Shown in pieces: positions 36,680 to 47,900 of a stretch of DNA of 64,000 bases. A model generated the notes under the pieces. That model did not search any database and was not told where the DNA came from. It saw only the letters and a list, made by a program, of their open reading frames with translations. Origin of the DNA: Nymphaea colorata (Eukaryota; Streptophyta; Magnoliopsida; Nymphaeales; Nymphaeaceae); contig NC_045151.1 in the NCBI RefSeq assembly GCF_008831285.2, positions 174,544 through 238,543 of the forward strand, in the 5' to 3' direction. A program made the translations under genes and the position numbers. Positions within the stretch are counted from its first letter, which is position 1; each line of letters opens with the position of its first letter.

Positions 36680-36862
36680 ATGGATTCGTCGCCTGTGATT
36701 GTCGATATTAGTTCCGACGACGAGGATTCGCCGTTCAATTTGCTGCCTGATCTCTTTGACAACGCGGGTAAACTGAACGATGTCTTGATTGTCGTTGAGT
36801 TGTCCCCTTGCTTGCCAAACGAGCGGAACCGGGACTGCTCGGATGACGAGTTAATCTGTTAA
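36680..36862 (+). CDS. Unrecognised gene start in the right palindrome arm, 60 aa (possible first exon)
   Basis: The frame starts MDSSPVIVDISSDDE and ends SDDELIC at TAA. Similarity between the arms and coding character continue past the stop in the same frame (AVNPKRS, then DDDCLILDGDPDKPNMI), so the original exon was probably longer and the stop was already there before the arm duplicated. Acidic serine/aspartate stretches of the DISSDDE kind occur at the N termini of several plant nuclear proteins, but I cannot name the family. A 69-codon frame just upstream (36489-36698) is likely leader sequence, although it is kept in both arms. Confidence 0.4.
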   Translation: MDSSPVIVDISSDDEDSPFNLLPDLFDNAGKLNDVLIVVELSPCLPNERNRDCSDDELIC

Positions 36863-37059
36863 GCTGTCAATCCAAAGCGAAGCTATCGTCCTCCGACGGA
36901 GAGTGATCCCGACGACGATTGCCTGATACTTGACGGTGACCCTGACAAGCCGAACATGATCCCGGACATGAATTGCGATAAATATCCTTGACATCAATTA
37001 TTAGATAGTTCATTAACATAAATATCCTTGTGGGCTACAAACGGCTATAAAAAGCATCA

Positions 37060-37535
37060 AGTTTTTGATTGCAAATCTGGATGCTGCTAAAAATTGAATT
37101 GTCATCCCAACTCAATAACATTTCCAACCTAACACACATGGACTAAATAAACTTTTAGCAACAAATACAAGACAATACCAATTTAATAAGATCGTAGCTG
37201 TTTACTAAAAGTCATACGTAAAGAAATGTAATAACTAAGAAAGAGGTGCATAACGATTCACAAGGATAAAAATGCATAGAAAATGAAATCCATGAACCAT
37301 ATGGCGCACAACAGCGCCTCAAAGTGAAAAACATACGGCATATGACAGCTTAAAGCCTCACCGTGAAAAGCAAAATTTAAACTCAAATCTAATAGCAAGA
37401 AAGTACACAACTTGAATCACAAAAGAATAAACACATATCGGTTACAACTAGAATCACAAAACAAGAAACACATATTAAGAAGAAGCCATGAACCACATAT
37501 CATATGACATAAAAGTTTTAAGAAAAACATGTGAA
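37060..37535 (-). repeat. Inverted copy of the large-repeat segment (3840-4230)
   Basis: The reverse complement of this stretch matches 3840-4230, including the GCATTTTTATCCTTGTGAATC and TTATGCACCTCTTTCTTAG portions. Its right end also matches 50030-50060 of the other large repeat copy. It directly follows the palindrome. Confidence 0.8.
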
Positions 37536-38734
37536 AGAAATGCTTTCATCAACTTCCATATACTCGCATGCCTGTGGTTGACAGGCCTTGAGATCACTGT
37601 AGCATGCTTGGTAGCAATTCGTCCTTCAACAATCAAATTTAAAGAAGAATTATACGTGAGCACTGCAAAGATACAAGAAAATAACATTTCACCCAACATT
37701 ATATATATAAGTAAAAAGCCTCATGTTTCAACGCATCGGTGACAAGAATGGCAATTTTAGGTTTCAATATTATTATGAAAAGGGTTGGTTTGCCAAATAT
37801 GCCACACTTGCCCTCGTTGGTTTTATATGGCTATCAACACATAATGCCAACATAATTTGTGGAGATTTTTACTATTATTGTTAGACATTGGATGCCGCAT
37901 AACATTTAGCACTATGAACTGGAGATTTTAAAGTTTGAGAATTCGTATATAAGTTCTAGAAACTTAAGCATGTGCTCTGTTTAAGAGGATAGAATTGGCT
38001 GAAAGCCGTGAGAGATCGTGTGCGTCCACGAGCCTGCCCGATAAGTTATCGGAGGTAGTCCAATTAGGTCCAATAACTTATATTTAATATTATTTTATAA
38101 TATATATAATTAGAATTAATTATACATATATATATTATTTTATATTTAAAATATTATTTTTAATGTTAATTGGGTGGAATGGGGCTGGGCCCAGGCTCGG
38201 GTTCCAGGCAGTCAGGCCGGGCCCAGGCTGCTCTTATGCGCTGCGCCTGGCCAGGTGCCCAGCTTACTTGAAGTTCCCTTCGTATCCACCATTGTTTGAA
38301 AACTTAGATATCATAGACAAAAAATGAGAGATATAGTGCTCTGCACTATGGCAGAAAATGACTCAAATTCGGAAGCTATATGTAAAATAATAAAAGTAAA
38401 AAAGCATGATATATTCGATAACAAAGGACAAAAGCTTTAGATTTTAATATCTTGAAACAAAAATTAATTATTGCTTGTTCTAAGAAAATGAATTTCAATT
38501 TTTTATATATTGTGCAACCATTAAACTGAAAAAAAAGGCCTTGAGTTTCATATTTATGCTGCAAAACATAGACATTTTCTTCTTGAATATTAATTATCCA
38601 GTACAAAGGGCTAAGAATAACGTATACTAGTAAAAAATCTTTGAGAATGTGGCCCTTACATTTTCATGAACAAATTCAATCGACCTTCTAAAGATACATG
38701 CCTGAAGAAAAGGCACTCGAATTCATTTGAATCA
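37536..38734. other. Non-coding stretch
   Basis: No gene was recognised. 38080-38165 is almost pure AT. At 38171-38270 GGGCTGGGCCCAGGC and GGCCAGGTGCCCAGC are loosely inverted copies resembling hAT-like ends, but no flanking duplication could be shown. Confidence 0.4.
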
Positions 38735-38739
38735 TGACT

Positions 38740-38911
38740 TCAGCTTTTTTGGCGACGGCTAGAATCTTGGATTCCACGACGAGGGTTTTGAACATGAGAG
38801 CGAAAGTGAAAAGTTGCAGGTGGACTTGGTGGAGGATGTTGCCTAGTGGATACAATTGCAGTCAGAAGCTCAAGGACGTCTTCACCATCTGAGTCATTCT
38901 TGTCAGGGTCG
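38740..38911 (-). pseudogene. 3' part of a coding-like sequence split by the Copia insertion
   Basis: On the minus strand the frame reads DPDKNDSDGEDVLELLTAIV, then STRQHPPPSPPATFHF, ending SSRRQKS at a stop near 38740. It is directly joined at 38907-38911 to the target duplication of the Copia element. The other half lies at 44395-44754. I do not recognise the protein. Confidence 0.4.
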
Positions 38912-39536
38912 TGTTGGGTCGGGTCTAGCCTCAAGAGAGGACCCGACCCAGCCCGTTACTTAAGTGACGGGCAGGAGAAATAGGGGAGGGCACCCGATGG
39001 TGCCCCCATCCCTCTTACGTCTCTTTCTCTTTAGCCTAGGTTTTCTTATTGGGGGGGGGGGGAAGAAGGCAAGAGGGGGCTCTCTGTGGCTGCACAACAA
39101 GAGAAGAGAAGGAGAAGAGGAAGGCAAGGAAGAGAAGGCTGTGAACACTTGGCTTGAGCAAGTCTTTATATCGAGGAGGAAGCCAGACGCATCTTCTCCC
39201 AATCCACGATTTTTGCATTTTATCGGTGATATTTCTCTTGTTTTCTCATATAGTTTTGATGAGACATTATTGTTTGAGGGTTGGCTTTGTTTAGCCCCTC
39301 GTGGGATAACTTATATCATTGATTATAGTGGATTGAGTTTGGGTCGTAGTACCCCGTGGTTTTACCCTCATCATTTTGAGGGGTTTTCCACATAAAAATC
39401 TTCTTGTGCAGTTTGTGATTGTTATTAGTTTGGTTGGATTGCTTAGTCGTTGATTCGTTGCTTATCATCTATTTGTGCTATACTTCGTTGTTGTATCATT
39501 TTTAGTAGATTTGTGTCTATCTATTTTATCCCAACA
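38912..39536 (+). repeat. Copia 5' LTR (625 bp)
   Basis: It starts TGTTGGGTCGGGTC and ends TTTTATCCCAACA. It matches the 3' LTR from about 38998 onward. It includes a run of about twelve G at 39051-39062. Confidence 0.88.
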
Positions 39537-39539
39537 AAG

Positions 39540-39552
39540 TGGTATTAGAGCC
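39540..39552 (+). promoter_or_regulatory. Primer binding site (initiator methionine tRNA)
   Basis: TGGTATTAGAGCC follows the 5' LTR after three bases. It differs by one base from the TGGTATCAGAGC of the other Copia element. Confidence 0.85.
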
Positions 39553-39555
39553 AAC

Positions 39556-40886
39556 ATGGTGGATACCAAAATTAATTTTGGTACTAGCCGTATGATTAGC
39601 CTAAATGAGACTAATTATAGTCTATGGAAAAATAAGATGAAAGATCTCTTATATGTGAAGGTTATGCACCTTCTTGTTTTTTTCAAAGAAAAGCCTACTT
39701 CTAAGTCTGATGAGGAATGAGAATTTGAACACGAACAAGTTTGTGGTGTCATTTGACAATTTGTGGATGAAAATATTTATAACCATATCCAAGATAAAAT
39801 CATGCTTGTAGTTTGTGGGCAAAATTAGAAAATCTTTATGCCTCCAAGACAAGAAGTAGTAAATTATTTCTTCTGAAAAGATTGATGAATTTGAGATTCA
39901 GGAGGACAGTTTAGTGTTAGATTTTCTAAATGATTTTCAGAGAATCACCAGTCAGTTATCCAGTATGGGTGTTAAATTAGTCAGTTATCCAGTATGAGTG
40001 TTAAATTTGAAGATGAGATTTTGAGATTATTATTGTTGCTACTTTGCCTGATTCGTGGGAGACATTTAGAGTCTCGCTTACTAATTCTGCAGCTAATGGG
40101 GTTGTTTTTTTAGAGATTGTTAAGTCAAGTATTCTCAATGAGGAGATGAGAAGAAAATCCCAGACTTGATCTTTTCAGACAGAGGTTCTTTTCATAGAGA
40201 ACAGGGAGAGAAGTAAATTCAAGAGTGACAGGGCAGAGATAAAAGCAGAAGCAAGTACAATCGAGATATAAGAATTTGGAATGCCACCACTGTGGAAAGA
40301 AAGGACACATAAAGAAGTACTGGTTCTAGCTGAAGAAGGAGAATAAAATTGGAGAGACACGGAGAAGAAAAATGATCGAGATGCTAACGTCGCAGCTACT
40401 GCACAACATGAAATGTTCATTGTTTGTGATACTGACATGGTTAATGTTGCCAGATATGATATTTGTTGACTTGTCGATAGTAGTTCAGCTCTTCATGTTA
40501 CTTCTAATAAGGATTTTTTTTCTTCGTATATTTCTGGTGATTTTGGCACTTTGAGAATGAATAATGGTTCTTTGTCTCATGTTGTAGGCAGAGGTGATGT
40601 CATTCTGAAGAATGCGAATGGAGTTTTATTGAAGCTGACAGACGTGAGACATGCACCTGACATGCATCTGAACCTTATCTCTATAGGAAGGCTCGATGAA
40701 GAAGGGTATCACAATACTTTTGGTGATGGCCAGTGGAAACTTAACAGAGGGTCCTTGATTATTGCTCGAGGTAAAAGATGCAACAATAATCTTTATACTA
40801 TACAGACATCGATGTTCAGAGACATGATACATGTGACACATGATGAGAAATCTGTTGAGTTGTGGCACAGGAGGCTGGAACATATG
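39556..40886 (+). pseudogene. Copia gag to GAG-pre-integrase region, decayed
   Basis: ATG at 39556 opens [16 protein letters not shown] and [20 protein letters not shown], the N-terminal Gag of plant Copia elements. Frames then shift several times: LPDSWETFRVSLTNSAANG near 40050, the zinc knuckle CHHCGKKGHIKKYW near 40280, a protease remnant (LVDSSSALHVTSN) near 40470, VGRGDVILKNANGVLLKLTD from 40580, and LWHRRLEH near 40862. Stops and shifts occur throughout Gag, so it was lost long ago. A 27-bp direct duplication lies at 39955-40008. The integrase catalytic region, RT and RNase H are absent. Confidence 0.85.
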
Positions 40887-43856
40887 TGTAACGCTAGACT
40901 CTTTTTGCAGGTGGGCCGGATCGGGTCCAGACCCGGACCCGAACCCACCCGCGTGTGAGCCCGACGCGAGGGAGTTCTTCTCCTCGTCTCCCTCTTTGTT
41001 CCTTCCTCTATGGCATGGCAAGAGAAACAGGAGGTGGGAGGAACAACCGACAGCGGAGGTTGCAGCTGGGGCGACCTTTGGGTCGGTGGAGGAACGGCGA
41101 CGGCGGTGCTCCGGTAAACCCTCCTGACCTCTCTCTCTCTACCTCTTTCTTCTTCTTTCCCCTTCTTCCTTCTTCTCCTCCTCCCCTCGCACGCCCACTC
41201 TCTCGTGCTATGCCCCTCTCTCGCCTCTTCCACACTGTCTCGCCTCTCTGTCTATGCACCTCACTCTCTCCTTCCCCTTCCTGCCAGGTCTCACCTGCAC
41301 ATTCCCTATCCTTTGTTGCCCTCTCTTGTCTCTCTGCTTTTGTCTGACCCCTCTCTCTCAGTCTCTCCTCTCTGTCAGTGCCCTCTCCCACTTGCTTTCA
41401 GCCTCCCACACAACTACCGTGGGCTTTTTCTAACGACAGACCCCTCTCTTAAACCACATTTCTGTTGATTTTGACTTTTGGTGGCTGTTGGATTGGATTT
41501 GCAGCTAGGGGACGCATCTTTCCCTTCATACTAGCGACTGGAATGCGTTGGTGGTGGAGGCAGTGATCAATCGTTGATGTTGAAGCTCAATCGAACTCTT
41601 GAAGTGGCTGCCGGGAGCACTACGATAGTTTGAATTCTAAGATTGGGGTGAGAAAGACCTAATCGAGCTTAGATTGTTGTAAATTTTCTGTTGGAGTATG
41701 TATAATTATTGTTTGAGCATGCTAGAATTAAAAATTGATGATTTAGAAGACATGCTAGAGATGTCGCTATTTTGAGGAAGTTTATGCCCATTTTGAGATG
41801 GACGATGATCTATGTGTATAAGTGTTTTTCTAGCATGATGTGTTGATTTTCGAAGCAATAGGGAAGCATGGTGGAGATTGTGATGTTGTGGTGAAGGTTT
41901 AGAACCGTTTTAGCAAGCTTGGGAAATAAGCGTCTATTGATGTACATATGCATTGTATGTTGAGAATCTTAATGGTGGGGAAGACACCTCAACTAAGGAA
42001 AACAAGTGAGAATCGCACATGTGATAAGTCGAATAAAATTTGAGTTGTAATCGTTGGTGGCAACCTCAAGGGTTGAGAAGAGACCCTTTTCGGAGGGCTT
42101 CGTGGGTCGACACCTATTTGAGGCGAAGACATGCCACGATGATGGTATTTTCACATTTGTATCAATTGTAAGCGAAACAAGTAGAAAACTTACCATTTGG
42201 TTATGTTTGCAGGTACACCGGGCACGTCAAGTAGGCCTTGAGCAACGTGGGTCATAGTTCGAGGTGTTAGCAGACGCGCGACAAGTATGACGACATTCCA
42301 AGCAAATCCCTGCCTGGGCAATTGTGTGAATGTGTGTTCCTAGGATCGTGGGATCTTAGGATTGTGATGTGATTGATGAATTGTTTTGTGAATGAATGTG
42401 CGTATGCATGCAAATTATTTGATATATGATATTATTAGTTTTGAAAGGCTATGATAAGCATGTTTTGAAAATGTTATGCATTTGCATGAGCATGCTAGAA
42501 TTGATAACTGTTTAGGACAGATGAGGTAGGGTATCGAGTCGAGTATCTCCTCGACCCCAATTATGCATTAGAAAGCATCCTAGAATGATAATTGTCTAGG
42601 ACAAATATGAGTCAATAAGGATCGTGACTACTCTCCATGGTTTGGCTAAGTTTTGAAAGGTGTGACTGATGTGTGCGATTGTAAATGATTTGTCATGTGA
42701 CAAGTTCTGTTTTGGAAAGCTATTAGAAGCTTGTTTTGAAAACTGTTATGCATTTGCATATGCATGCTAGAATTGATAACTGTTTAGGACAGATGAGGTG
42801 GGATATCGAGTCAAGTGCTCCTCGACCCCGATTGTGCATTAGAGGGCATCATAAATGATAATTGCGTAGGACAACTACGATCCATCACGGATCGAGACTA
42901 CTCTCCTGGATTTGGCCAAGTTTTGAAAGATCTGATTGATGTGTTTGATAAGATGTGAGTGTTGTGATTTGTTGCATATGTATTGCCTTGGGCAATAATG
43001 CAACCGATTGAAATTGGAGGGTAGTTGTACATGTATTGTGTGACGGTTAGTTATGACTATTAATGTTATGTGTAGACCTCGTGTGGAGGCAATTGGAGGT
43101 GTGGGTGCACTCGTGAAATGTACCAACCTCATGAGATAGCCAGTCATTTTGTGAATGTGCTATTATAATGATAATAATGAAAAATAAAAAATGAGAGGCC
43201 AGTGGGATGTGGCTATGTGTTTGAGAGACGTCCCGCTTTCGCTACTGGTCTCACCTGTTCGGAGCGCAGGCATTGCAAGGCCCTAGAGTACAGTTGTGTG
43301 ATGTGCTTGGATCGTTGGGCTCCGCCTTTCCAACTTGGGTGTCCTAAGGAATGCTGAATATCTCTCATTCAATTCACACATCCATGGATGAGTGCTCTAT
43401 CGCTGCAGCGGATGAATTGATCCATAATGTTATGGCCACCACGGGGGTTGTCCTCGGCTATGGGCCCATGGTGTGCACGTGTCTGTGTTTGCACCCACAG
43501 GAACTGTCAATTCACTAAAGCTAATGAAAATAAATGTATGTGAATGAAATGTGTGTGAACGAATGTATGTGATTGATGGGCATGTGAATGCTATGACTGA
43601 AATGAAATGTTTACGCATGTCTTGCATGTGATTGAGATTGTGTTACTGTGGCCCTTGAGTGACTTTTCATGTTGTGGTCTATGTTAGGGGTTTTCTTGGC
43701 AAATGATGTGCCTATGCCCTGACACGACATGACGATAGATTGTTTTTATGATTGTTGTCACATTTGAGCCCTACCTAAGAGGGTTTGAGATTTTTGTGGC
43801 TTGTTGCCATACTGCGAAGGCTAAGCCTTCAGTTGTTTCTTTTACAGGTTTTGGCG
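40887..43856 (+). mobile_element. Gypsy-like LTR fragment inside the Copia element
   Basis: The Copia frame stops at LWHRRLEHMC, where TGTAACGC begins. That is a common start of plant Gypsy (Del/Tekay type) LTRs and is followed by a GC-rich region with GGGCCGGATCGGGTCC. The rest has a CT-rich leader-like region (41130-41450) and AT-rich sequence. No coding domain is visible. Its right end merges into the Copia 3' LTR at about 43857, and no flanking duplication is seen, so part of this LTR, the rest of Copia pol and the first ~85 bp of the Copia 3' LTR were probably lost in one deletion. The class assignment rests on the first bases and layout only. Confidence 0.45.
42478..43000. repeat. 272-bp tandem duplication in the Gypsy-like segment
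   Basis: Blocks starting GCATTTGCAT..GCATGCTAG at 42478 and 42750 share GATAACTGTTTAGGACAGAT, CTCCTCGACCCC and GACTACTCTCC, with moderate divergence. Confidence 0.8.
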
Positions 43857-44394
43857 GACCCGCATCCCTCTTACGTTTGTCTCTCTTTAGCCTATGGTTT
43901 TCTTTTTGGGGGAAAAGAAGCAAGAGGGGGCTCTCTTGTGTTTGCACAACAAGAGGAGAGAAGGAGAAAAAGAAGGCAAGGAAGAGAAGGCTATGAGCAC
44001 TTGTCTTGAGCAAGCCTTGATATCGAGGAGGAAGCCAGATGCATCTCCTCCCAATCCACGATTTTTGCATTTTATCGATGATATTTCTCTTGTTTTCTCA
44101 TATAGTTTTGATGAGACATTATTGTTTGACGATTGGCTTTGTGTAGCCCCTCGTGGGATAACTTATATCATTGATTATAGTCTATTGAGTTTGGGTCGTA
44201 GTACCCTGTGGTTTTTACCCTCATTGTTTTGAAGGGTTTTCCATATAAAAATCTTCTTGTGTAGTTTGTGATTGTGATTTGTTTGGTTGAATTGCTTAGT
44301 CATTGATTCGTTGCTTATCGTATGATCTATTTGGGCTATATTTCGTTGTTGAATCATTTTTAGTAGATTCGTGTCTATCTATTTTATCCCAACA
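43857..44394 (+). repeat. Copia 3' LTR, 5'-truncated (538 bp)
   Basis: It matches the 5' LTR from CATCCCTCTTACGT to the terminal TATCCCAACA. The first ~85 bp, including TGTTGGG, are replaced by the foreign segment. It ends at 44394, directly before GGTCG. Confidence 0.88.
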
Positions 44395-44754
44395 GGTCGG
44401 ACTTTGACGTTCTTCAGGTCCTTGAAACCTCTCTCTCTCTCTCATTTGCTCCATGATTGATTCAGCTATCCTACGACAAAGATTGTTGGAGGCACACTTC
44501 TGAACGTGTGAAGCGTGGACCTCGCTGCACATCACCATGAAGAATGCCTCAAGGCATTTGATCTGGGTGACGCGTCCTTGCTTAGTGAGGGTCGCATATT
44601 GAAAACCATCTCTCTCTTTGAGTAATCTCTTGGACTGCCGATGGAACACCCAGTCCTTTTCTCTTTTTCCAACGCCGTCTCTCTCTCTCTCTCTGAAGTG
44701 ATGACTGGCTTTCTCATCCTTGTGTCTAGCTCTTTCTCCCTCACTCTTCACCAT
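44395..44754 (-). pseudogene. 5' part of the coding-like sequence split by the Copia insertion
   Basis: An ATG at 44754 (minus) starts MVKSEGERARHKDEKASHHF, followed by a GA-microsatellite-coded RERER stretch and WVFHRQSKRLLKERDGFQYA, then TLTKQGRVTQIKCLEAFFMV and CASNNLCRRIAESIMEQM. A second GA run follows and then the Copia junction. The frame that continues on the far side (38740-38911) is offset from this one, consistent with a length change in the GA run. Even composition and the second half across the insertion suggest a real gene or gene fragment, but the family is not recognised. Confidence 0.45.
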
Positions 44755-44934
44755 TGAAACTTATGAACTTTGCTCAAGAACAGTCATTTCTGCTATAGCT
44801 GGTTGTAATTTTACATTTTCAATGTAAAATTTGAGTCTTGGATGGGTTGCTTGGGAAATATAGAAAAATTCTAGGCTTCCTGTAGAAGATGTTGATATCA
44901 CAATTTTGATCACTGCAAGGAAGGACTAATTTTA

Positions 44935-47900
44935 ACTTGTTTAATTACTTATTCTGGCTGTTTGCAAAAATGTTTATGTTACTGTTTATATCATAAAGTT
45001 GTACAAAGGTGTCCATTTAAATGCAGGTTCTACATGAACTTCCAAAGAACATAGTCTGCAACAGTGTTATTAAAATCAATTTTATAATCAAATAAATCAA
45101 CTGCCAATTCAGGTAAATTGAATTGGAATAACATAATAAGAATCAGGTGTGAATTGGCAATATATATTATATATATATATATATATATCATCAAAGTGCA
45201 AAATTAAAAAAAAAAATCTGGAAACATAAATAATCATAATAATTATAAATAGTAATGATAAAATATGACACATTGCCCCATTAAATATGCCGTGGAATCA
45301 AAGTTATTTGCGATAAGCTATGAACAACATGTTTTTTACATGTATTTTTATTTTATGTACTTGTTATTTTTGCAATTGTTTTTAATGTTGAAAATATTTT
45401 TATGCATATTATATACTTTGCAGTTTGGTCATGATGCTTTCACTTGTCTATGCTTCAGTCTTCACCTCGCTTTAGGGACTTAATCCTTTGCTTCACATCA
45501 TCAAATTTAATGACATCGGAAAGAACATTAACCTTTGCTTAAAAATGAATACTTTTCAGGTGTCGTCCCTTGTGAAGCTAAACAATTATTTAGACCAATA
45601 TAGACTTGTATTTTTAGATCTGGATATACGAATGTAAAGCTGAACAATTGATTTTTATGTACTTATGGTCATCAGAACCTATTTATGTATCGAAGAAACA
45701 TATATTTTCTGTTGATTCTAAGTTAATTAATATTTGATCAAATTTGAACTGATTTTGGCCAGTTTCAACACACGTGTTCTTCATGAATTGTAGCAGTTTT
45801 TCATGTTTTTGGATGAGAAAATATGAATTTTAAGGCTTCAAAATTTGGGGTTTTTCTGTCAATCACTTAAGAGTAGAGTTAGAACCAAGAATCAAAGAAA
45901 ATAATTGAGAAAGTTTATCAATATTTGAGCAAAGAACACAACACTCTCTATGCAGATCATTTTTTTTTTAAATCCGCAGACTTTTCTTCAATTTATTCAC
46001 ATATGTTGTGTTGTTTTTGTTGTTGCTGTCTCATTACAGTTAGACCACTAGTTCTCCAAGTGTTTAATAATGTTGAATGTTTTGCTTGGAGAACAGATTG
46101 GAAGCAATTTTAAGTTGTTCAATTGCTTATTCTAGCAGTTTGCAAAAATGTTTATGCTATTATTTATATCAAAAAGTTGTACAAAGGTGTCTATTTGAAT
46201 GTGGCTTCCACATAAACTTCCAAAGCACATGGTTTACAACAATGTAATTAAAATTAATTTCATAATCAAATCATTCAGTTGCTTGGTTCAAGTAAATTGA
46301 ATTGAAAAATAATATATTACCATCAAAATGCAAAATTGAAAAGGAAAACTTTAGAAACATAAGTAATCATAATAATTACAAATAGTAACAAACAAATAAA
46401 TAATAAATAAATAAGCTACAACACATTGCAACATTGAATATAGCATGAAACCAGTGATTTGCCACAGGCTTTGAACAACGACCAACATGTGCTGAAATTA
46501 CTATTTTTTTATGTATATTTATCTTTTATATATGTCATTTTAAGAGTAGCTTTTAAGTTAGATATCGTTTTTATCAATATTATATACTTTACAGTTTCCA
46601 TCCTGATGCTTTGCTTCACTACGCATCAATGTTCTTCTCCTGACTTCATGGGTTTAAAGCTTTGCTTCGCCTCTTCACATTTAACAATATTGGACATAAT
46701 TTACCTTTGCTTAAAACATGAATACTTTTGAGGTGTCATCCTTTGTGAAGCTAAACAAATATTTGGTCTATTGGAGAATCATGTTTTTAGATGTGGATAT
46801 ATGAATGTAGAGCTGGGCAGTTGATTTTTGAGTACTCATGATTAGTAGAACCTAATAATATATTAAAGAAGCATATGTTTTCTGTTGATTCTAAGTTAGT
46901 CATTTGATCAAATTCTGAACTGATTTTCGCCTGGTTTCCATAGGCAAGAGTTCTTCACGAATTCTTGTAATGTCTTATGATTTTGAATGAGAAAATATAA
47001 GTTTTAAGGCTTCAAAAATTGAGGGTTCTGCAGTGAATTGATTGAAAATCAAGTTAAAATTAAGAATCAAAGAAAATAACTGATTAAATTGATCAACATT
47101 TGAGCAAAGAACACAACACTCTCTCTGCAGATTATTTTTCTTAATATTAGAATATTTTCTTCAATTTATTCACATATGTTTTCTTGTTATATTTGTTGTT
47201 GTTGTCTCATTGTAGTTAGACCACTTGTTCGCCAGTTGTGTATTGATGTTGAACGCTTGGTTGGTGAAGAGATTAGAAGTACGCCTTCACTGCTTTGAAA
47301 GAGCAATTTTAAGTTGTTGCTTATTCTATCTGCTTGAGAAATGTTTATGCTAGAAAATTGTACAAAGGTGTCTATTTAAATGCAGTTTTCACATAAACCT
47401 CCAAACCACATAGCCTAAAGCAATGCTATTAAAATCAATCTCATAATCAAATGAATCAGCTACCCAATTCAGGTAAATTGAATTGGAATAACTTAGTAAA
47501 AATCATGTGTGAATTAGTAACAATAACCATAAGTAATGGACATTTATAAGGACCAGCTGAATATGTGTTTTTTTACATGTATTTTTATTTTACATACTTG
47601 TTATTTTAGCATTTCTTTTTAATTTTGACTTTATTTTTATGAATATTATATACTTGACAATTTCGGTCCTAATGCCTATGCTTCAATACACTTTCGTTTG
47701 TTTCACGAGCTTAATTCTTTGTTTTGCCTCACCACATTTACCAACATTGAAAATAACTTTAACCTTTTCTTAAAGCATGAATACTTGTCAGGTGTCGCCT
47801 TTTGTGCAGTTAAACACATGTTTGGACCAACTGAGAATCTTGTTTTTAGAACTGGATATACCAATCAGAGTTGGATAGTTGATTTTTATGTATCAAGTTC

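Larger units (their letters stand above)
35306..37022. repeat. 1.7-kb near-perfect palindrome (head-to-head copies of a gene 5' end)
   Basis: The left arm runs from about 35306 to 36143 and the right arm from about 36188 to 37022, as inverted copies with few differences and a loop of about 40 bp. The outermost bases are TTTATGTTAATG on the left and CATTAACATAAA on the right. Each arm contains, reading outward from the centre, a promoter-like region, a leader and a coding start. The palindrome lies between the P450 pseudogene and an inverted copy of the 3840-4230 repeat. A transcript crossing the centre would form a hairpin with an ~840-bp stem. Confidence 0.9.
38912..44394 (+). mobile_element. 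Copia LTR retrotransposon with rearranged interior
   Basis: The 5' LTR (38912-39536) and partial 3' LTR (43857-44394) share long stretches, and a tRNA-iMet primer site follows the first. GGTCG flanks the element on both sides (38907-38911 and 44395-44399), a perfect 5-bp target duplication. Gag, protease and the start of the integrase region are present in the same orientation. From 40887 to about 43856 the interior is foreign Gypsy-LTR-like sequence, and the rest of pol is missing. It is a dead composite. Confidence 0.9.

Noticed and set aside
38171-38270. hAT-like inverted ends around a short GC-rich insert
   Set aside because: Ends match only loosely and no 8-bp flanking duplication was found.
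40793-41468. Several overlapping open frames of 87-146 codons on both strands
   Set aside because: They arise from CT/GA-biased sequence in the Gypsy-like segment and have no recognisable domain.
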